From: Brumimicrobium aurantiacum
GTDB taxonomy: Bacteria; Bacteroidota; Bacteroidia; Flavobacteriales_D; Crocinitomicaceae
DNA: 64,000 bases
Direction: 5' to 3'
Assembly: GCF_003402975.1 (NCBI RefSeq)
Contig: NZ_QURB01000003.1
Coordinates: forward strand, 62,001-126,000
Shown here one piece after another: positions 25,335 through 34,362 of this stretch (the first letter of the stretch is position 1; every line of letters starts with the position of its first letter). Both the position numbers and the translations under genes were made by a program. Below the pieces are notes generated by a model that worked only from the letters and a program-made list of their open reading frames with translations, was not told the DNA's origin and made no database searches.

Positions 25335-25934
25335 TTAAGCTTTCTTTAAGTTAATCCATAACTCTGATCCTTGACGAGCTGGATAAGAATTATAGCATTC
25401 TTTTATTGTTTTAATTTTTAATTTGTCTTCAAAGCGCTTTTTATATTCGTCAACATTACCCCCAAAAGGTGGTCCGCCCTCAAAGTGTCTATTAAAGAGT
25501 AATCCGCATAAAGCTCCGTCATGAGAGAGAAGCGAGGACATTTTGTTAACATATTTATCGCGAAGAGAAGGGGCAATAGCGCAAAAAAATGTCTGTTCGA
25601 TTATTAAGTCGTAACTCCCTTCATGTTTAAAAAAGTCTCCTTCAATGATATTTATTGACGAATTTCCTTTCCATTCTTTTTTAAGTTTTTTAACTAAAAT
25701 GGGAGCGATATCAATCACTGTAATATTAGTAAATCCTTTTTCGATTAAATATTTTGCTTCGTAAGCATTACCTGCTCCCGGAATTAAAATACGAATTTCT
25801 TTATCCTCGATCTGATCGATGTATGTTTTAATAGGAGGGGAGACCTCTCCCAAATCCCAGCCGGTTGTTTGGTTTTCGTATTTTGAATTCCAAAAGCTTG
25901 GACTTAAATCGTTTGTTCCTTGTGTTGTTGCCAA
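25335..25934 (-). CDS. TPMT-family SAM-dependent (thiol) methyltransferase
   Basis: Class I methyltransferase of 199 residues in the thiopurine S-methyltransferase family. Evidence: SFWNSKYENQTTGWDLGEVSPPIKTYI at the start, RILIPGAGNAYEAKYL (SAM loop), VTVIDIAP, and FEQTFFCAI-like IIEQTFFCAIAPSLRDKY. Family members methylate thiols, sulfide, selenium or tellurium species. It starts with TTG; no in-frame ATG exists before an upstream stop. It points the same way as the sulfur operon and lies upstream of it, making a thiol or sulfide substrate plausible but unproven. Confidence 0.85.
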   Translation of the reverse strand: MATTQGTNDLSPSFWNSKYENQTTGWDLGEVSPPIKTYIDQIEDKEIRILIPGAGNAYEAKYLIEKGFTNITVIDIAPILVKKLKKEWKGNSSINIIEGDFFKHEGSYDLIIEQTFFCAIAPSLRDKYVNKMSSLLSHDGALCGLLFNRHFEGGPPFGGNVDEYKKRFEDKLKIKTIKECYNSYPARQGSELWINLKKA

Positions 25935-26119
25935 GACTTGTGTTTTTAGTTTTTATGGAGAGAAATATACTAAAATATTAAGTGTTTTCAATGAATAATA
26001 GATTAGATTATCATTAGGTTTGGTATTCACTCTACAATATGAAATTGACTGATTTAGTTGTTAATTTTTAAGATGAAAAATATATTCAAATAAACTTCAT
26101 TTTTTCAATTGCGTTTCAC

Positions 26120-26127
26120 TATTTTTG
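26120..26127 (+). promoter_or_regulatory. -7 promoter box of ndk
   Basis: TATTTTTG fits TAnnTTTG, 29 bases upstream of the ndk ATG at 26157. Confidence 0.5.
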
Positions 26128-26156
26128 CGGCACAATTAAGAAAATACATAATAATT

Positions 26157-26579
26157 ATGGCAACGAATAGAACTTTTACAATGATTAAGCCTGATGCAGT
26201 TAAAGCTGGTAACATCGGAAACATTCTTCAAATGATTACAGATGGAGGATTTGAAATTAAAGCGATGAAATATACGCAATTAACTGAAGAGCAAGCTAAA
26301 GAATTTTATGCTGTTCACAGTGAGCGTCCATTTTACGGAGAATTAGTTGAATTTATGACTTCTGGTCCTATCGTTGCAGCTATCTTGGAAAAAGATAACG
26401 CAGTAGCTGACTTCCGTGCATTAATTGGTGCGACTAACCCAGCAGAGGCAGAGGAAGGAACTATCCGTAAAAAATATGCAACTTCAATGGGAGAAAATGC
26501 TGTTCACGGTTCAGATTCTGACGAAAATGCAAAAATCGAAGGTGACTTTCACTTTTCAGCTGAAGAAGTTGTAGCGTAA
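26157..26579 (+). CDS. ndk: nucleoside diphosphate kinase
   Basis: Standard-length (140 residues) NDK, which transfers the gamma-phosphate of ATP to nucleoside diphosphates. It opens [21 protein letters not shown] and has the active-site histidine in [20 protein letters not shown]. The ATG at 26157 gives the usual N-terminus; an upstream in-frame TTG at 26109 would add 16 residues across the promoter box and is rejected. Confidence 0.98.
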   Translation: MATNRTFTMIKPDAVKAGNIGNILQMITDGGFEIKAMKYTQLTEEQAKEFYAVHSERPFYGELVEFMTSGPIVAAILEKDNAVADFRALIGATNPAEAEEGTIRKKYATSMGENAVHGSDSDENAKIEGDFHFSAEEVVA

Positions 26580-26602
26580 TTCACTTTAACATATATTATT
26601 TG

Positions 26603-26634
26603 AAAAGCTGTACCGAAAGGTATGGCTTTTTTTT
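26603..26634 (+). terminator. intrinsic terminator of ndk
   Basis: Stem AAAAGCTGTACC/GGTATGGCTTTT around a GAAA tetraloop, with tandem U-G and G-U pairs in the middle, followed by a run of eight T. It lies 24 bases after the ndk stop. Confidence 0.85.
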
Positions 26635-26696
26635 ATGCAAGACAGCAAGCTAACACGAGATTTCATCTCGTGGTCTTGCTGTCTTGCATAAAAAAA
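26628..26696. repeat. perfect 22-bp inverted repeat with an inner hairpin (cruciform-type palindrome)
   Basis: Arms 26628-26649 and 26675-26696 are exact reverse complements (T7 then ATGCAAGACAGCAAG, and its complement). The 25 bases between hold a second hairpin, CACGAGAT/ATCTCGTG with a 3-base loop. The arms share their T/A runs with the terminators of the two convergent genes. It could be an inserted palindromic repeat or a composite terminator. Confidence 0.8.
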
Positions 26697-26719
26697 GCCC
26701 AGATTATTCATCCAGGCTT
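26690..26719 (-). terminator. intrinsic terminator of the pyruvate dehydrogenase operon
   Basis: On the - strand AAGCCTGGA and TCTGGGCTT form a 9-bp stem with two G-U pairs and a 7-base loop, followed by seven T. It lies about 145 bases after the E2 stop codon. Confidence 0.7.
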
Positions 26720-26863
26720 CTCTTTAATATTTATAAATCTAAATTTTGAATTAGAAAGTTTTCTATTAAGGCGCAAGTAGTTTTAAAAATCAAGGAGTTG
26801 ACATTCGTCAATGACTGTTTTTCAAACTTTTTGCAACGCAGATAGCGAGCTTTCTAAACAAAA

Positions 26864-28162
26864 TTACACTAGCATCATCATTGGGTTTTCCATATACGAC
26901 TTAAACGTATTCAAGAATTCAGAACCTGTAACTCCATCAACCACTCTGTGATCACATGAAAGTGTTACACGCATTACATTTCCTGGAACAACTTGACCGT
27001 CTTTAACAACAGGTACTTGCTTAATTCCTCCAATTGCTAAAATACAACTGTCTGGTGGATTAATAATTGCTGTGAATTCTTCGATATTATACATTCCTAA
27101 GTTAGAAATTGTAAATGTATTTCCTTCCCAGTCTTGAGGTTGTAATTTCTTCTCTTTTGCTTTTTTAGCATATTCCTTAACCTCAGTACCAATCGTCATG
27201 AGTCCTTTTGTATCCGCAAATCGAACAACAGGAACCAATAATCCATCTTCAACTGCAACAGCAACTCCAATGTTTACATGGTCATTTTGACGAATTTTAT
27301 CACCTAACCAAGAACTGTTTACTGCAGGGTGTTTTTTCAATGCAACAGCACATGCTTTAATTACCATGTCGTTGAAAGAAATACGTATATCGTCGTTTGC
27401 ATTTACTGCTTTTCTCGCTGCAATTGCATTGTCCATATCGATGTCTAATGTCAAATAGAAGTGAGGAGCTGTAAATTTACTTTCTGCCAAACGTTTTGCA
27501 ATTGTTTTACGCATTTGCGTTACGTTGGTATCCGTGTAAGACTCAGTCATAACAGGTCCAGCACTTGCAGAACCACCTTTAGCACTGTTTTTAGGTTTGT
27601 CTTCTGGTTTATAGCTTTCGATATCGCGTTTAACGATACGTCCATTTTCACCAGATCCATTAACGTCGCTAAGGTCTATGTTTTTTTCTTCAGCCAATTT
27701 CTTTGCCAATGGAGAAGCGAAAATTCTATCCCCGTTATTGTTAGATTTCGGTGCAGAACTTGGTTCTTTCTTTTGATCTTCTGAAGTTGATTTTGCAGCT
27801 GGTTTTTCTTCTTTTTCTTCCGTTTGCTCCTCTTTTTCTTCTTCTTTAACAAGTTCTTCAGTTGCTTCCTTTTCAGAATCACTACTACCTTTTTGGTCAG
27901 CAATAATTTTGTCAACGTCTTCACCTTCGTCACCAATAATCGCAAGAATATCGTTTACAGGAGCTGTTTCTCCTTTATCTACTCCGATGTATAGTAATTT
28001 ACCATCATAAAAAGATTCGAATTCCATTGTCGCTTTATCTGTCTCGATTTCCGCTAGTAATTCTCCTGATTCTACATCGTCGCCAACTTTTTTGTGCCAT
28101 TCTGCAACAACCCCTTCAGTCATTGTATCAGAAAGTTTTGGCATTAAAATAACTTCAGCCAT
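26864..28162 (-). CDS. aceF: dihydrolipoamide acetyltransferase, E2 of pyruvate dehydrogenase
   Basis: E2 core enzyme of 432 residues, transferring acetyl groups to CoA. One lipoyl domain (about 1-78) has lipoylation lysine K44 in EIETDKATMEF. A long Glu/Lys linker follows, then the peripheral-subunit-binding domain (FASPLAKKLAEEKNIDLSDVNGSGENGRIVKRDIE) and the catalytic domain with CDHRVVDGVTGSEFL (catalytic His) and the C-terminal MMMLV. It follows the E1-alpha gene by 14 bases. E1-beta and E3 are not in the window. Confidence 0.96.
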   Translation of the reverse strand: MAEVILMPKLSDTMTEGVVAEWHKKVGDDVESGELLAEIETDKATMEFESFYDGKLLYIGVDKGETAPVNDILAIIGDEGEDVDKIIADQKGSSDSEKEATEELVKEEEKEEQTEEKEEKPAAKSTSEDQKKEPSSAPKSNNNGDRIFASPLAKKLAEEKNIDLSDVNGSGENGRIVKRDIESYKPEDKPKNSAKGGSASAGPVMTESYTDTNVTQMRKTIAKRLAESKFTAPHFYLTLDIDMDNAIAARKAVNANDDIRISFNDMVIKACAVALKKHPAVNSSWLGDKIRQNDHVNIGVAVAVEDGLLVPVVRFADTKGLMTIGTEVKEYAKKAKEKKLQPQDWEGNTFTISNLGMYNIEEFTAIINPPDSCILAIGGIKQVPVVKDGQVVPGNVMRVTLSCDHRVVDGVTGSEFLNTFKSYMENPMMMLV

Positions 28163-28176
28163 TGTTCAATAAATTT

Positions 28177-29229
28177 TTAATATTCAATAATAAATGGATA
28201 ATCTTCTGTCTTGTAGACATCCTTATACAATTCATCTTTAGAAGGATAATCAGAGTTTTCAGCAAATTCAATTGCTTCTTTGATCTCGTTAGCAACCCAA
28301 TCTTGGATTTCTTTAATCTCTTCTTCAGTTAAGTATGAATTGTCTTTAATTACCTTTAAGCAGTGCTCAATAGGGTCTTTCGATTGATATTCTTTAACCT
28401 CGTCTTTTGTTCTGTATTTCTGAGGGTCAGACATCGAGTGTCCTTTATATCGGTATGTTTTAATATCAAGTAAAGTTGGTCCTTCACCTTTTCTTGCTCT
28501 TTCAGCAGCCATTGCAACAGCTTCATGAACCTCTTCTGGTGACATTCCATTCACAACAAATGATGGCATTTCGTATGATGAACCTAGTTTAGATAAATCC
28601 ATAACGTTTGTTGTACGTTCAACTGATGTTCCCATCGCGTAGTTATTGTTTTCTACGATGAAAATCACAGGCAATTTCCAAAGCATCGCCATGTTGAATG
28701 TCTCGTGTAATGCACCTTGTCTAGCAGCACCATCTCCAAATGAAACCATCGTTACATTGTCAGTTCCTTTGTACTTTTCAGCAAATGCTACTCCAGCTCC
28801 CATAGGAATTTGCGCTCCTACAATACCGTGTCCACCAAGGAAGTTTTTCTCTTTGTCAAAAAAGTGCATTGAACCACCTTTTCCTTTAGAAACTCCTGTT
28901 TCACGTCCATAAAGCTCAGCCATCAATTTACGAACATCTGTTCCTAATCCTATTGGATGTGCATGATCACGATATGCTGTCATGTGGAAATCAGTAGGCT
29001 TTGTCGCACTAACTGTTCCAGCAACAACTGCCTCTTGACCAATGTAGAGGTGACAAAAACCACCAAACTTTTGTTGAATATATAGTTGACCTGCTTTTTC
29101 TTCAAATTTTCTCATAAGAAGCATGTCCTTATACCATTTGATATAAGTTTCTTTTGAAAACTTCTGTTTTTTAGAAGAGCTTTCCTTCTTAGTCGTTTTT
29201 TTCGGCTTTCCTGATGATTTTGCTGCCAT
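28177..29229 (-). CDS. pdhA: pyruvate dehydrogenase E1 component, alpha subunit
   Basis: Thiamine-diphosphate-dependent E1-alpha, 350 residues. TPP-binding motif G-D-G-x(25-28)-N-N is seen in SFGDGAARQGALHETFNMAMLWKLPVIFIVENNNYAMGTS. The phosphorylation-loop region YRYKGHSMSDPQKYR is conserved. A Lys/Ser-rich N-terminal extension of about 25 residues precedes KETYIKWYKDMLLMRKFEEK. First gene of the pdhA-aceF pair, with a TAnnTTTG box upstream. Confidence 0.97.
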   Translation of the reverse strand: MAAKSSGKPKKTTKKESSSKKQKFSKETYIKWYKDMLLMRKFEEKAGQLYIQQKFGGFCHLYIGQEAVVAGTVSATKPTDFHMTAYRDHAHPIGLGTDVRKLMAELYGRETGVSKGKGGSMHFFDKEKNFLGGHGIVGAQIPMGAGVAFAEKYKGTDNVTMVSFGDGAARQGALHETFNMAMLWKLPVIFIVENNNYAMGTSVERTTNVMDLSKLGSSYEMPSFVVNGMSPEEVHEAVAMAAERARKGEGPTLLDIKTYRYKGHSMSDPQKYRTKDEVKEYQSKDPIEHCLKVIKDNSYLTEEEIKEIQDWVANEIKEAIEFAENSDYPSKDELYKDVYKTEDYPFIIEY

Positions 29230-29256
29230 AATTTAATACAGTTTAATTCTAGTAGA

Positions 29257-29264
29257 CAAATATA
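29257..29264 (-). promoter_or_regulatory. -7 promoter box of pdhA-aceF
   Basis: TATATTTG on the - strand, 27 bases before the pdhA ATG, matches TAnnTTTG. Confidence 0.5.
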
Positions 29265-29317
29265 GAATTTATATTTTTTTAAATTGTGATATCTAATAGG
29301 AGAATTATCGTTTTTAC

Positions 29318-29791
29318 TTACTTACTCCCAAAAATAAAAGGAAGTAACTGATGAATTCCATCAAAAATCATAAAACTTCCGTCACCATTTTTGATGATGA
29401 TTTCAAAGGGTTCTCCTTGTATGTCAGTGTATTCAGCCATCGCTTGTCGGCAACCACCACATGGAGAAAAAATATCACCGTCTTTAAGCAAATCACCATC
29501 GCCACAAATGGCTAAAGTTTTAATCTTGTGTTCACTTTTTTGGGCTCCATACGAAAACAATGCAACACGCTCTGCGCATAAGCCAGAAGGATAGGCCTTG
29601 TTCTCTTGATTACTTCCTAAAATGATTGTATTATCCTCTAACAAAAGAGCGGCTCCAACTTTAAATTTTGAATAGGGAGCGTAAGCTTTTGTTAATGCTT
29701 CTTCAGATGCAGAAACTGCTTTTTGTTGAGCAGCGCTAAGTTCTTCTTTTGAAGAGTGGTGTTCATAGCTAAATGTGAATTCTTTTTTCAT
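29318..29791 (-). CDS. cdd: cytidine deaminase
   Basis: Zinc hydrolase of 157 residues converting cytidine and deoxycytidine to uridines in pyrimidine salvage. Zinc and proton-shuttle residues are clear: PSGLCAERVALFSYG (C-A-E) and SPCGGCRQAMAEY (P-C-x-x-C). The substrate loop YAPYSKFKVGAALLLED is present. The N-terminus has about 20 residues more than short tetrameric homologues. Upstream of pdhA in transcription order lies a gap of 88 bases, so it may be separate. Confidence 0.96.
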   Translation of the reverse strand: MKKEFTFSYEHHSSKEELSAAQQKAVSASEEALTKAYAPYSKFKVGAALLLEDNTIILGSNQENKAYPSGLCAERVALFSYGAQKSEHKIKTLAICGDGDLLKDGDIFSPCGGCRQAMAEYTDIQGEPFEIIIKNGDGSFMIFDGIHQLLPFIFGSK

Positions 29792-29951
29792 AATTTGGAT
29801 TTTAAATCCATAGAAGAAAACGATTCCTTTTATGGGAGACTAAAATAATACGATTCTCCAAAAACTTGATTGAAAAGCTAAATATTTATCACAAGAAGTG
29901 TGAAAAGCAATGGAATAGCGTTTGTAAACAGGCTACTTGTTATACGAAAAA

Positions 29952-30335
29952 CTAATTCTCTGTTAATAATTTATACTCAACTGAATCTTTTGTTGATTCT
30001 GTTATAACTTCACACGTAAAGTTATTTCCATTCATTTCAATTATTTCACCTTTGATTTTTTTTCCAATCATAAAATCAAATTCCTTTGGTGCATTCTTTA
30101 TATCAACATAAGTGAGTTCGTAGGAACAATCATTAATCCAATTGATTTCTGTGTGTGCCTCCATATTCGTTTTGGTATTAACCTCTATTTGTGAACCCGA
30201 TTCTCTTGTGATTTCAATATGAGCTAAATCTGGGTCTGTAAAGCCAAATTTTCCTTCATGAAAATCAGAGCAGGTTTTTTTATTTGAACAAGCAAGAATG
30301 CTGAGTGTGAGAAGTGTAAAAAGTAGTTGTTTCAT
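29952..30335 (-). CDS. small hypothetical lipoprotein
   Basis: 127-residue lipoprotein with lipobox I-L-A-C (Cys16) and then SNKKTCSDFHEGKFGF. The mature part is short and strand-rich; four further-apart features (C-S-D-F-H-x-G-x-F, W-I-N-D-C-S-Y-E-L-T-Y, MIGKKIKGEIIE) recur in Bacteroidota hypothetical lipoproteins. The two mature cysteines besides the lipid one may pair. No function can be assigned. It lies between cdd and purL and has its own short gap on both sides. Confidence 0.75.
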   Translation of the reverse strand: MKQLLFTLLTLSILACSNKKTCSDFHEGKFGFTDPDLAHIEITRESGSQIEVNTKTNMEAHTEINWINDCSYELTYVDIKNAPKEFDFMIGKKIKGEIIEMNGNNFTCEVITESTKDSVEYKLLTEN

Positions 30336-30361
30336 TTTGTGTTGTGGAAAAACTTAAAACC

Positions 30362-30397
30362 TAAGGTAGAATCACACGGATGTGTAATTCTACCTTA
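30362..30397 (-). terminator. intrinsic terminator of purL
   Basis: Eleven base pairs (TAAGGTAGAAT with ATTCTACCTTA), one mismatch, then four pairs around a 4-base loop. It lies 40 bases after the purL stop and is followed on the - strand by a T-rich stretch. Confidence 0.7.
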
Positions 30398-30436
30398 AGT
30401 TTAAGTATTAGTTTTTGTCGTAATTGGGTTAAGAAT

Positions 30437-33400
30437 CTATTTATTCTCAATCCATTTTCTAGCATTCACAAATGCCTCTATCCAAGGAGTAACTTCGTCT
30501 TGTCTTCCTTCCGGGTAATTTGCCCAGTTCCATTGGAATGTAGAACGTTCAATGTGTGGCATTGTTACCAAATGTCTTCCTGTTGCATCACACATCATCG
30601 CTGTGTTGAAGTCAGATCCATTTGGATTAGCTGGATATTGTTCATAACCGTATTTCGCCACGATGTTGTACTTGTCCTCAGCGTATGGTAAGTTGAATTT
30701 ACCTTCACCGTGTGAAATCCAAACTCCAAGTGTTGTTCCTTCTAATGAAGAAAGCATAACAGAGTTGTTTTTCTGAACAGTTACTGAAGTGAAATTACTT
30801 TCGTGTTTTTGAGAGTCATTATGGATCATTTTACCATGTTGTTCATGGTCTGGATTGATTAAATCTAATTCCATCCATAATTGACAACCATTACAAATTC
30901 CAACAGAAAGCGTGTCTTCTCTTTTGAAGAAGTTGTCCAACGCTGCTTTTGCTTTTTCATTGTGTAAGAATGCTCCAGCCCAACCTTTTGCTGAACCTAA
31001 AACATCAGAGTTAGAGAATCCACCTACAGCACCAATAAATTGAATGTCTTCAAGGTTTTCTCTTCCTTCGATTAAGTCAGTCATGTGGATGTCTTTCACA
31101 TCAAAACCTGCCAAATACATTGCATTGGCCATTTCTCTTTCACTATTACTTCCTTTTTCACGGATAATTGCCGCTTTTGGTCTTGTTTTCAGCGAATCCA
31201 AGTTTGGAAGCTTACCTTCAAATCCTTCTGGGAAAGTGTATTTTAAAGCTTGGTTTTTATAGTTCTCGTAACGTGCTTTCGCTAAACCGTTAGCTGTTTG
31301 TTTTTGGTCTAATAAATATGAAGTCTTAAACCAAGTATCTCTCATTTGAGAAATAGTCATTGTGAAGGCATCTGTTCCATTGACAATACTTAAGAAATCG
31401 TTTTCTACAACTTTACCAATTTTATGGAACTCAATGTTGTTTTCACTTAAAGTAGCTTCGATGCTGTCATCTGTAGATTGGAAAACAATACCTGCATTTT
31501 CAGCATAAAGGATTTTGAATGAATCAGTTTCATTAAGGCTTGTAAGATCTAATTCTGCTCCAATGTTATTGTCAGCAAAACACATTTCTAACAATGTTGT
31601 AATTAAACCTCCTGAAGCAACATCATGACCTGCCACAATTTTATCATCTTGAATCAAGCCTTGAATCGTATTGAAAACGGTTTTCACATAAGCTGCGTCT
31701 TTAACATCTGGAGCTTCGTTTCCTAGTTTTCCAATAATTTGAGAGAATGAACTTCCGCTCAATTTAAAGTCGTCTTTTGAAACGTTGATGTAGTAAACCG
31801 CTCCTTTATCTTTTTTGAAAACAGGTTCTACAACTTTAGAAATTTCATTACAATGTCCAGCTGCTGAAATAATCACAGTACCCGGAGAAATTACTTCCTC
31901 GTTTGGATACTTTTGCTTCATTGACAATGAATCTTTTCCTGTAGGAACGTTAATTCCTAAATCAATTGAGAATTTTGAAACTGCTTCAACAGCGTTGTAT
32001 AAACGTGCATCTTCACCAGGGTTTTTACAAGGCCACATCCAGTTTGCTGAAAGAGAAACACTTTTTAAACCTTCTTCTAAAGGAGCCCAAATCATGTTGG
32101 TTAATGATTCAGTAATTGCATTTCTACTTCCTGCTGCAGGGTCAATTAACGCTGCAATAGGAGCATGTCCAATTGATGTTGCAACACCTTCTTTACCTTT
32201 GTAATCAAGTGCCATTACACCAATGTTGTTTAATGGCAATTGCAATGGTCCAGCACATTGTTGCTTCGCTACTTTTCCTCCGACACAACGGTCAACTTTA
32301 TTCGTTAACCAGTCTTTACTTGCTACTGCTTCCAATTGAAGTAATTGGTTAAGGTAATCGTAGAATTTATCTTTTTGGTATTCAATCTCAGAATAAACAC
32401 GTGGAATTGTGTTGTCTGTCATGATTGTTTTTGGCGAACTTCCGAACATATCGCTCATTTCTAAGTCCATTGGTTTTTCACCAGTTGTATTCGACTCAAA
32501 AGTAAAACGATTGTTGTTGGTTACGTCACCCACAGTATACATTGGAGAACGTTCACGATCTGCAATTTTTTGTAGGGTTTCAATATGTTTTTCGGCAATA
32601 ACCAATCCCATTCTTTCTTGAGATTCGTTCCCGATAATTTCTTTTGCTGATAGGGTAGGGTCACCAACCGGAAGTTTATCTAAATCAATTTTTCCTCCGG
32701 TATCTTCCACCAATTCACTTAAACAGTTTAAGTGTCCACCTGCACCATGATCATGAATTGAAACAATGTAGTTTTCATCTCCTTCAACCATTGCACGAAC
32801 TGCATTTGCTGCACGTTTCTGCATTTCAGGATTAGAACGTTGTACAGCATTTAGCTCAATTCCTGAAGAAAACTCTCCAGTGTCGGCGCTAGATACTGCA
32901 GCTCCTCCCATTCCAATTCTATAGTTTTCACCTCCTAGAATTACAATTTTATCTTTGTCTTTTGGTGTGTCTTTTAGTGCTTGATCTGCTTTTCCATAAC
33001 CAATTCCACCAGCTTGCATAATCACCTTGTCAAAACCTAATTTTCTAAGGTCTGCATCTGCATTTTTATTGTCTTTGTCGTGGTGTTCGAATGTTAAAAC
33101 CGAACCTGAAATCAAGGGCTGACCAAATTTGTTTCCGAAATCAGAAGCTCCGTTTGAAGCCTTGATTAAGATATCCATTGGTGTTTGGTAAAGCCATTTT
33201 CTTTCCTCGAAAGATTTTTCCCAAGGACGTTCTTCTTCAAGACGAGAGTATGAGGTCATGTAAACAGCTGTTCCAGCTAGTGGTAAAGAACCTTTTCCAC
33301 CGGCTAATCTATCTCTGATTTCTCCTCCAGAACCTGTTGCTGCACCATTGAATGGTTCAACAGTCGTTGGGAAATTGTGTGTTTCTGCTTTTAATGAAAT

Positions 33401-34123
33401 AACAGATTCATAATCTTTAATGTCGTAATATGCTGGAATATCCGCACGTACAGGTGCAAATTGCTCCACTTTTGGTCCTTTTACAAAGGCAACATTATCT
33501 TTATATGCCGAAACAATTCCGTTTGGATTTTCGTTTGACGTTTCACGAATCATTTTAAATAATGACTTTTCTTTTTCTTCACCGTCAATTACGAATGTAC
33601 CATTGAAAATCTTATGTCTACAGTGCTCAGAGTTTACTTGAGAGAAACCGAAAACTTCCGAATCTGTAAGTGGACGACCAATTTTTTGAGCTACCCCTTG
33701 AAGATATTCTACCTCTTCATCGTTCAAAGCTAAACCTTCTTTTTCATTAAAGGCTGCAATATCTTCAATATTAAGTACCGCTTCTGGTTCAATTTCGATG
33801 GTAAAAGAATCCTGACCAAGACCTTTGTATTTTTCAGAGATCATTGGATCAAAATCATTTGATTCTTTCTCTACAGCTTGAAATTCTTCAATTCGAATGA
33901 TATCAGAGATACCCATGTTTTGTGTGATTTCAACTGCATTTGTACTCCATGGAGTTATCATTGCTGCACGAGGACCAACAAAAAAACCTTCCAATGTCGT
34001 AGACTTAATGAAAGGTTGATTGCCGAATAACCATTCTAATTTGGTCGTGCTTTCGGTTGATAATTCTTTTGTTGTTTGAACAGCAAATATTTTACCGTTT
34101 ATGTTTCCAAAGAAATGAATCAT
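30437..34123 (-). CDS. purL: phosphoribosylformylglycinamidine synthase (single-chain)
   Basis: Large fused FGAM synthase (1228 residues) of de novo purine synthesis. The N-terminal substrate domain is followed by two ATP-grasp-like halves (for example SEHCRHKIFNGTF, HDHGAGGHLNCLSEL, QCAGPLQLPLNNI) and a C-terminal glutamine amidotransferase with nucleophile cysteine in VGICNGCQLWMEL and catalytic HIERST. The single-chain form, rather than PurLQS, is seen in many Bacteroidota and gammaproteobacteria. Transcribed alone. Confidence 0.98.
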   Translation of the reverse strand: MIHFFGNINGKIFAVQTTKELSTESTTKLEWLFGNQPFIKSTTLEGFFVGPRAAMITPWSTNAVEITQNMGISDIIRIEEFQAVEKESNDFDPMISEKYKGLGQDSFTIEIEPEAVLNIEDIAAFNEKEGLALNDEEVEYLQGVAQKIGRPLTDSEVFGFSQVNSEHCRHKIFNGTFVIDGEEKEKSLFKMIRETSNENPNGIVSAYKDNVAFVKGPKVEQFAPVRADIPAYYDIKDYESVISLKAETHNFPTTVEPFNGAATGSGGEIRDRLAGGKGSLPLAGTAVYMTSYSRLEEERPWEKSFEERKWLYQTPMDILIKASNGASDFGNKFGQPLISGSVLTFEHHDKDNKNADADLRKLGFDKVIMQAGGIGYGKADQALKDTPKDKDKIVILGGENYRIGMGGAAVSSADTGEFSSGIELNAVQRSNPEMQKRAANAVRAMVEGDENYIVSIHDHGAGGHLNCLSELVEDTGGKIDLDKLPVGDPTLSAKEIIGNESQERMGLVIAEKHIETLQKIADRERSPMYTVGDVTNNNRFTFESNTTGEKPMDLEMSDMFGSSPKTIMTDNTIPRVYSEIEYQKDKFYDYLNQLLQLEAVASKDWLTNKVDRCVGGKVAKQQCAGPLQLPLNNIGVMALDYKGKEGVATSIGHAPIAALIDPAAGSRNAITESLTNMIWAPLEEGLKSVSLSANWMWPCKNPGEDARLYNAVEAVSKFSIDLGINVPTGKDSLSMKQKYPNEEVISPGTVIISAAGHCNEISKVVEPVFKKDKGAVYYINVSKDDFKLSGSSFSQIIGKLGNEAPDVKDAAYVKTVFNTIQGLIQDDKIVAGHDVASGGLITTLLEMCFADNNIGAELDLTSLNETDSFKILYAENAGIVFQSTDDSIEATLSENNIEFHKIGKVVENDFLSIVNGTDAFTMTISQMRDTWFKTSYLLDQKQTANGLAKARYENYKNQALKYTFPEGFEGKLPNLDSLKTRPKAAIIREKGSNSEREMANAMYLAGFDVKDIHMTDLIEGRENLEDIQFIGAVGGFSNSDVLGSAKGWAGAFLHNEKAKAALDNFFKREDTLSVGICNGCQLWMELDLINPDHEQHGKMIHNDSQKHESNFTSVTVQKNNSVMLSSLEGTTLGVWISHGEGKFNLPYAEDKYNIVAKYGYEQYPANPNGSDFNTAMMCDATGRHLVTMPHIERSTFQWNWANYPEGRQDEVTPWIEAFVNARKWIENK

Positions 34124-34154
34124 TATATAAGATTTGAATGTTAATTTATGGATG

Positions 34155-34162
34155 CAAATTTA
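34155..34162 (-). promoter_or_regulatory. -7 promoter box of purL
   Basis: TAAATTTG on the - strand, 31 bases from the purL ATG, matches TAnnTTTG. Confidence 0.5.
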
Positions 34163-34362
34163 GTGTTTTAAAATGATAAAGTACTTATAAAAATGGGATG
34201 AATGTTTGACTGTTTGGATTGTCAGTTGGAACGCAGATGACGGGGGTCTAAATAACGTTGAAAAACCTAGTTTTTTCGAATTATTTGACATTCAAAGTTT
34301 TTCATTTAACCAAGTTATCGTCTAAAATTTTCTTTCATAATCAAACTTAGAAGCATAATGGT

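Noticed and set aside
26628-26696. The palindrome as a complete mobile element or an integration site
   Set aside because: No transposase, no target-site duplication and no tRNA half were seen, so only a repeat is reported.
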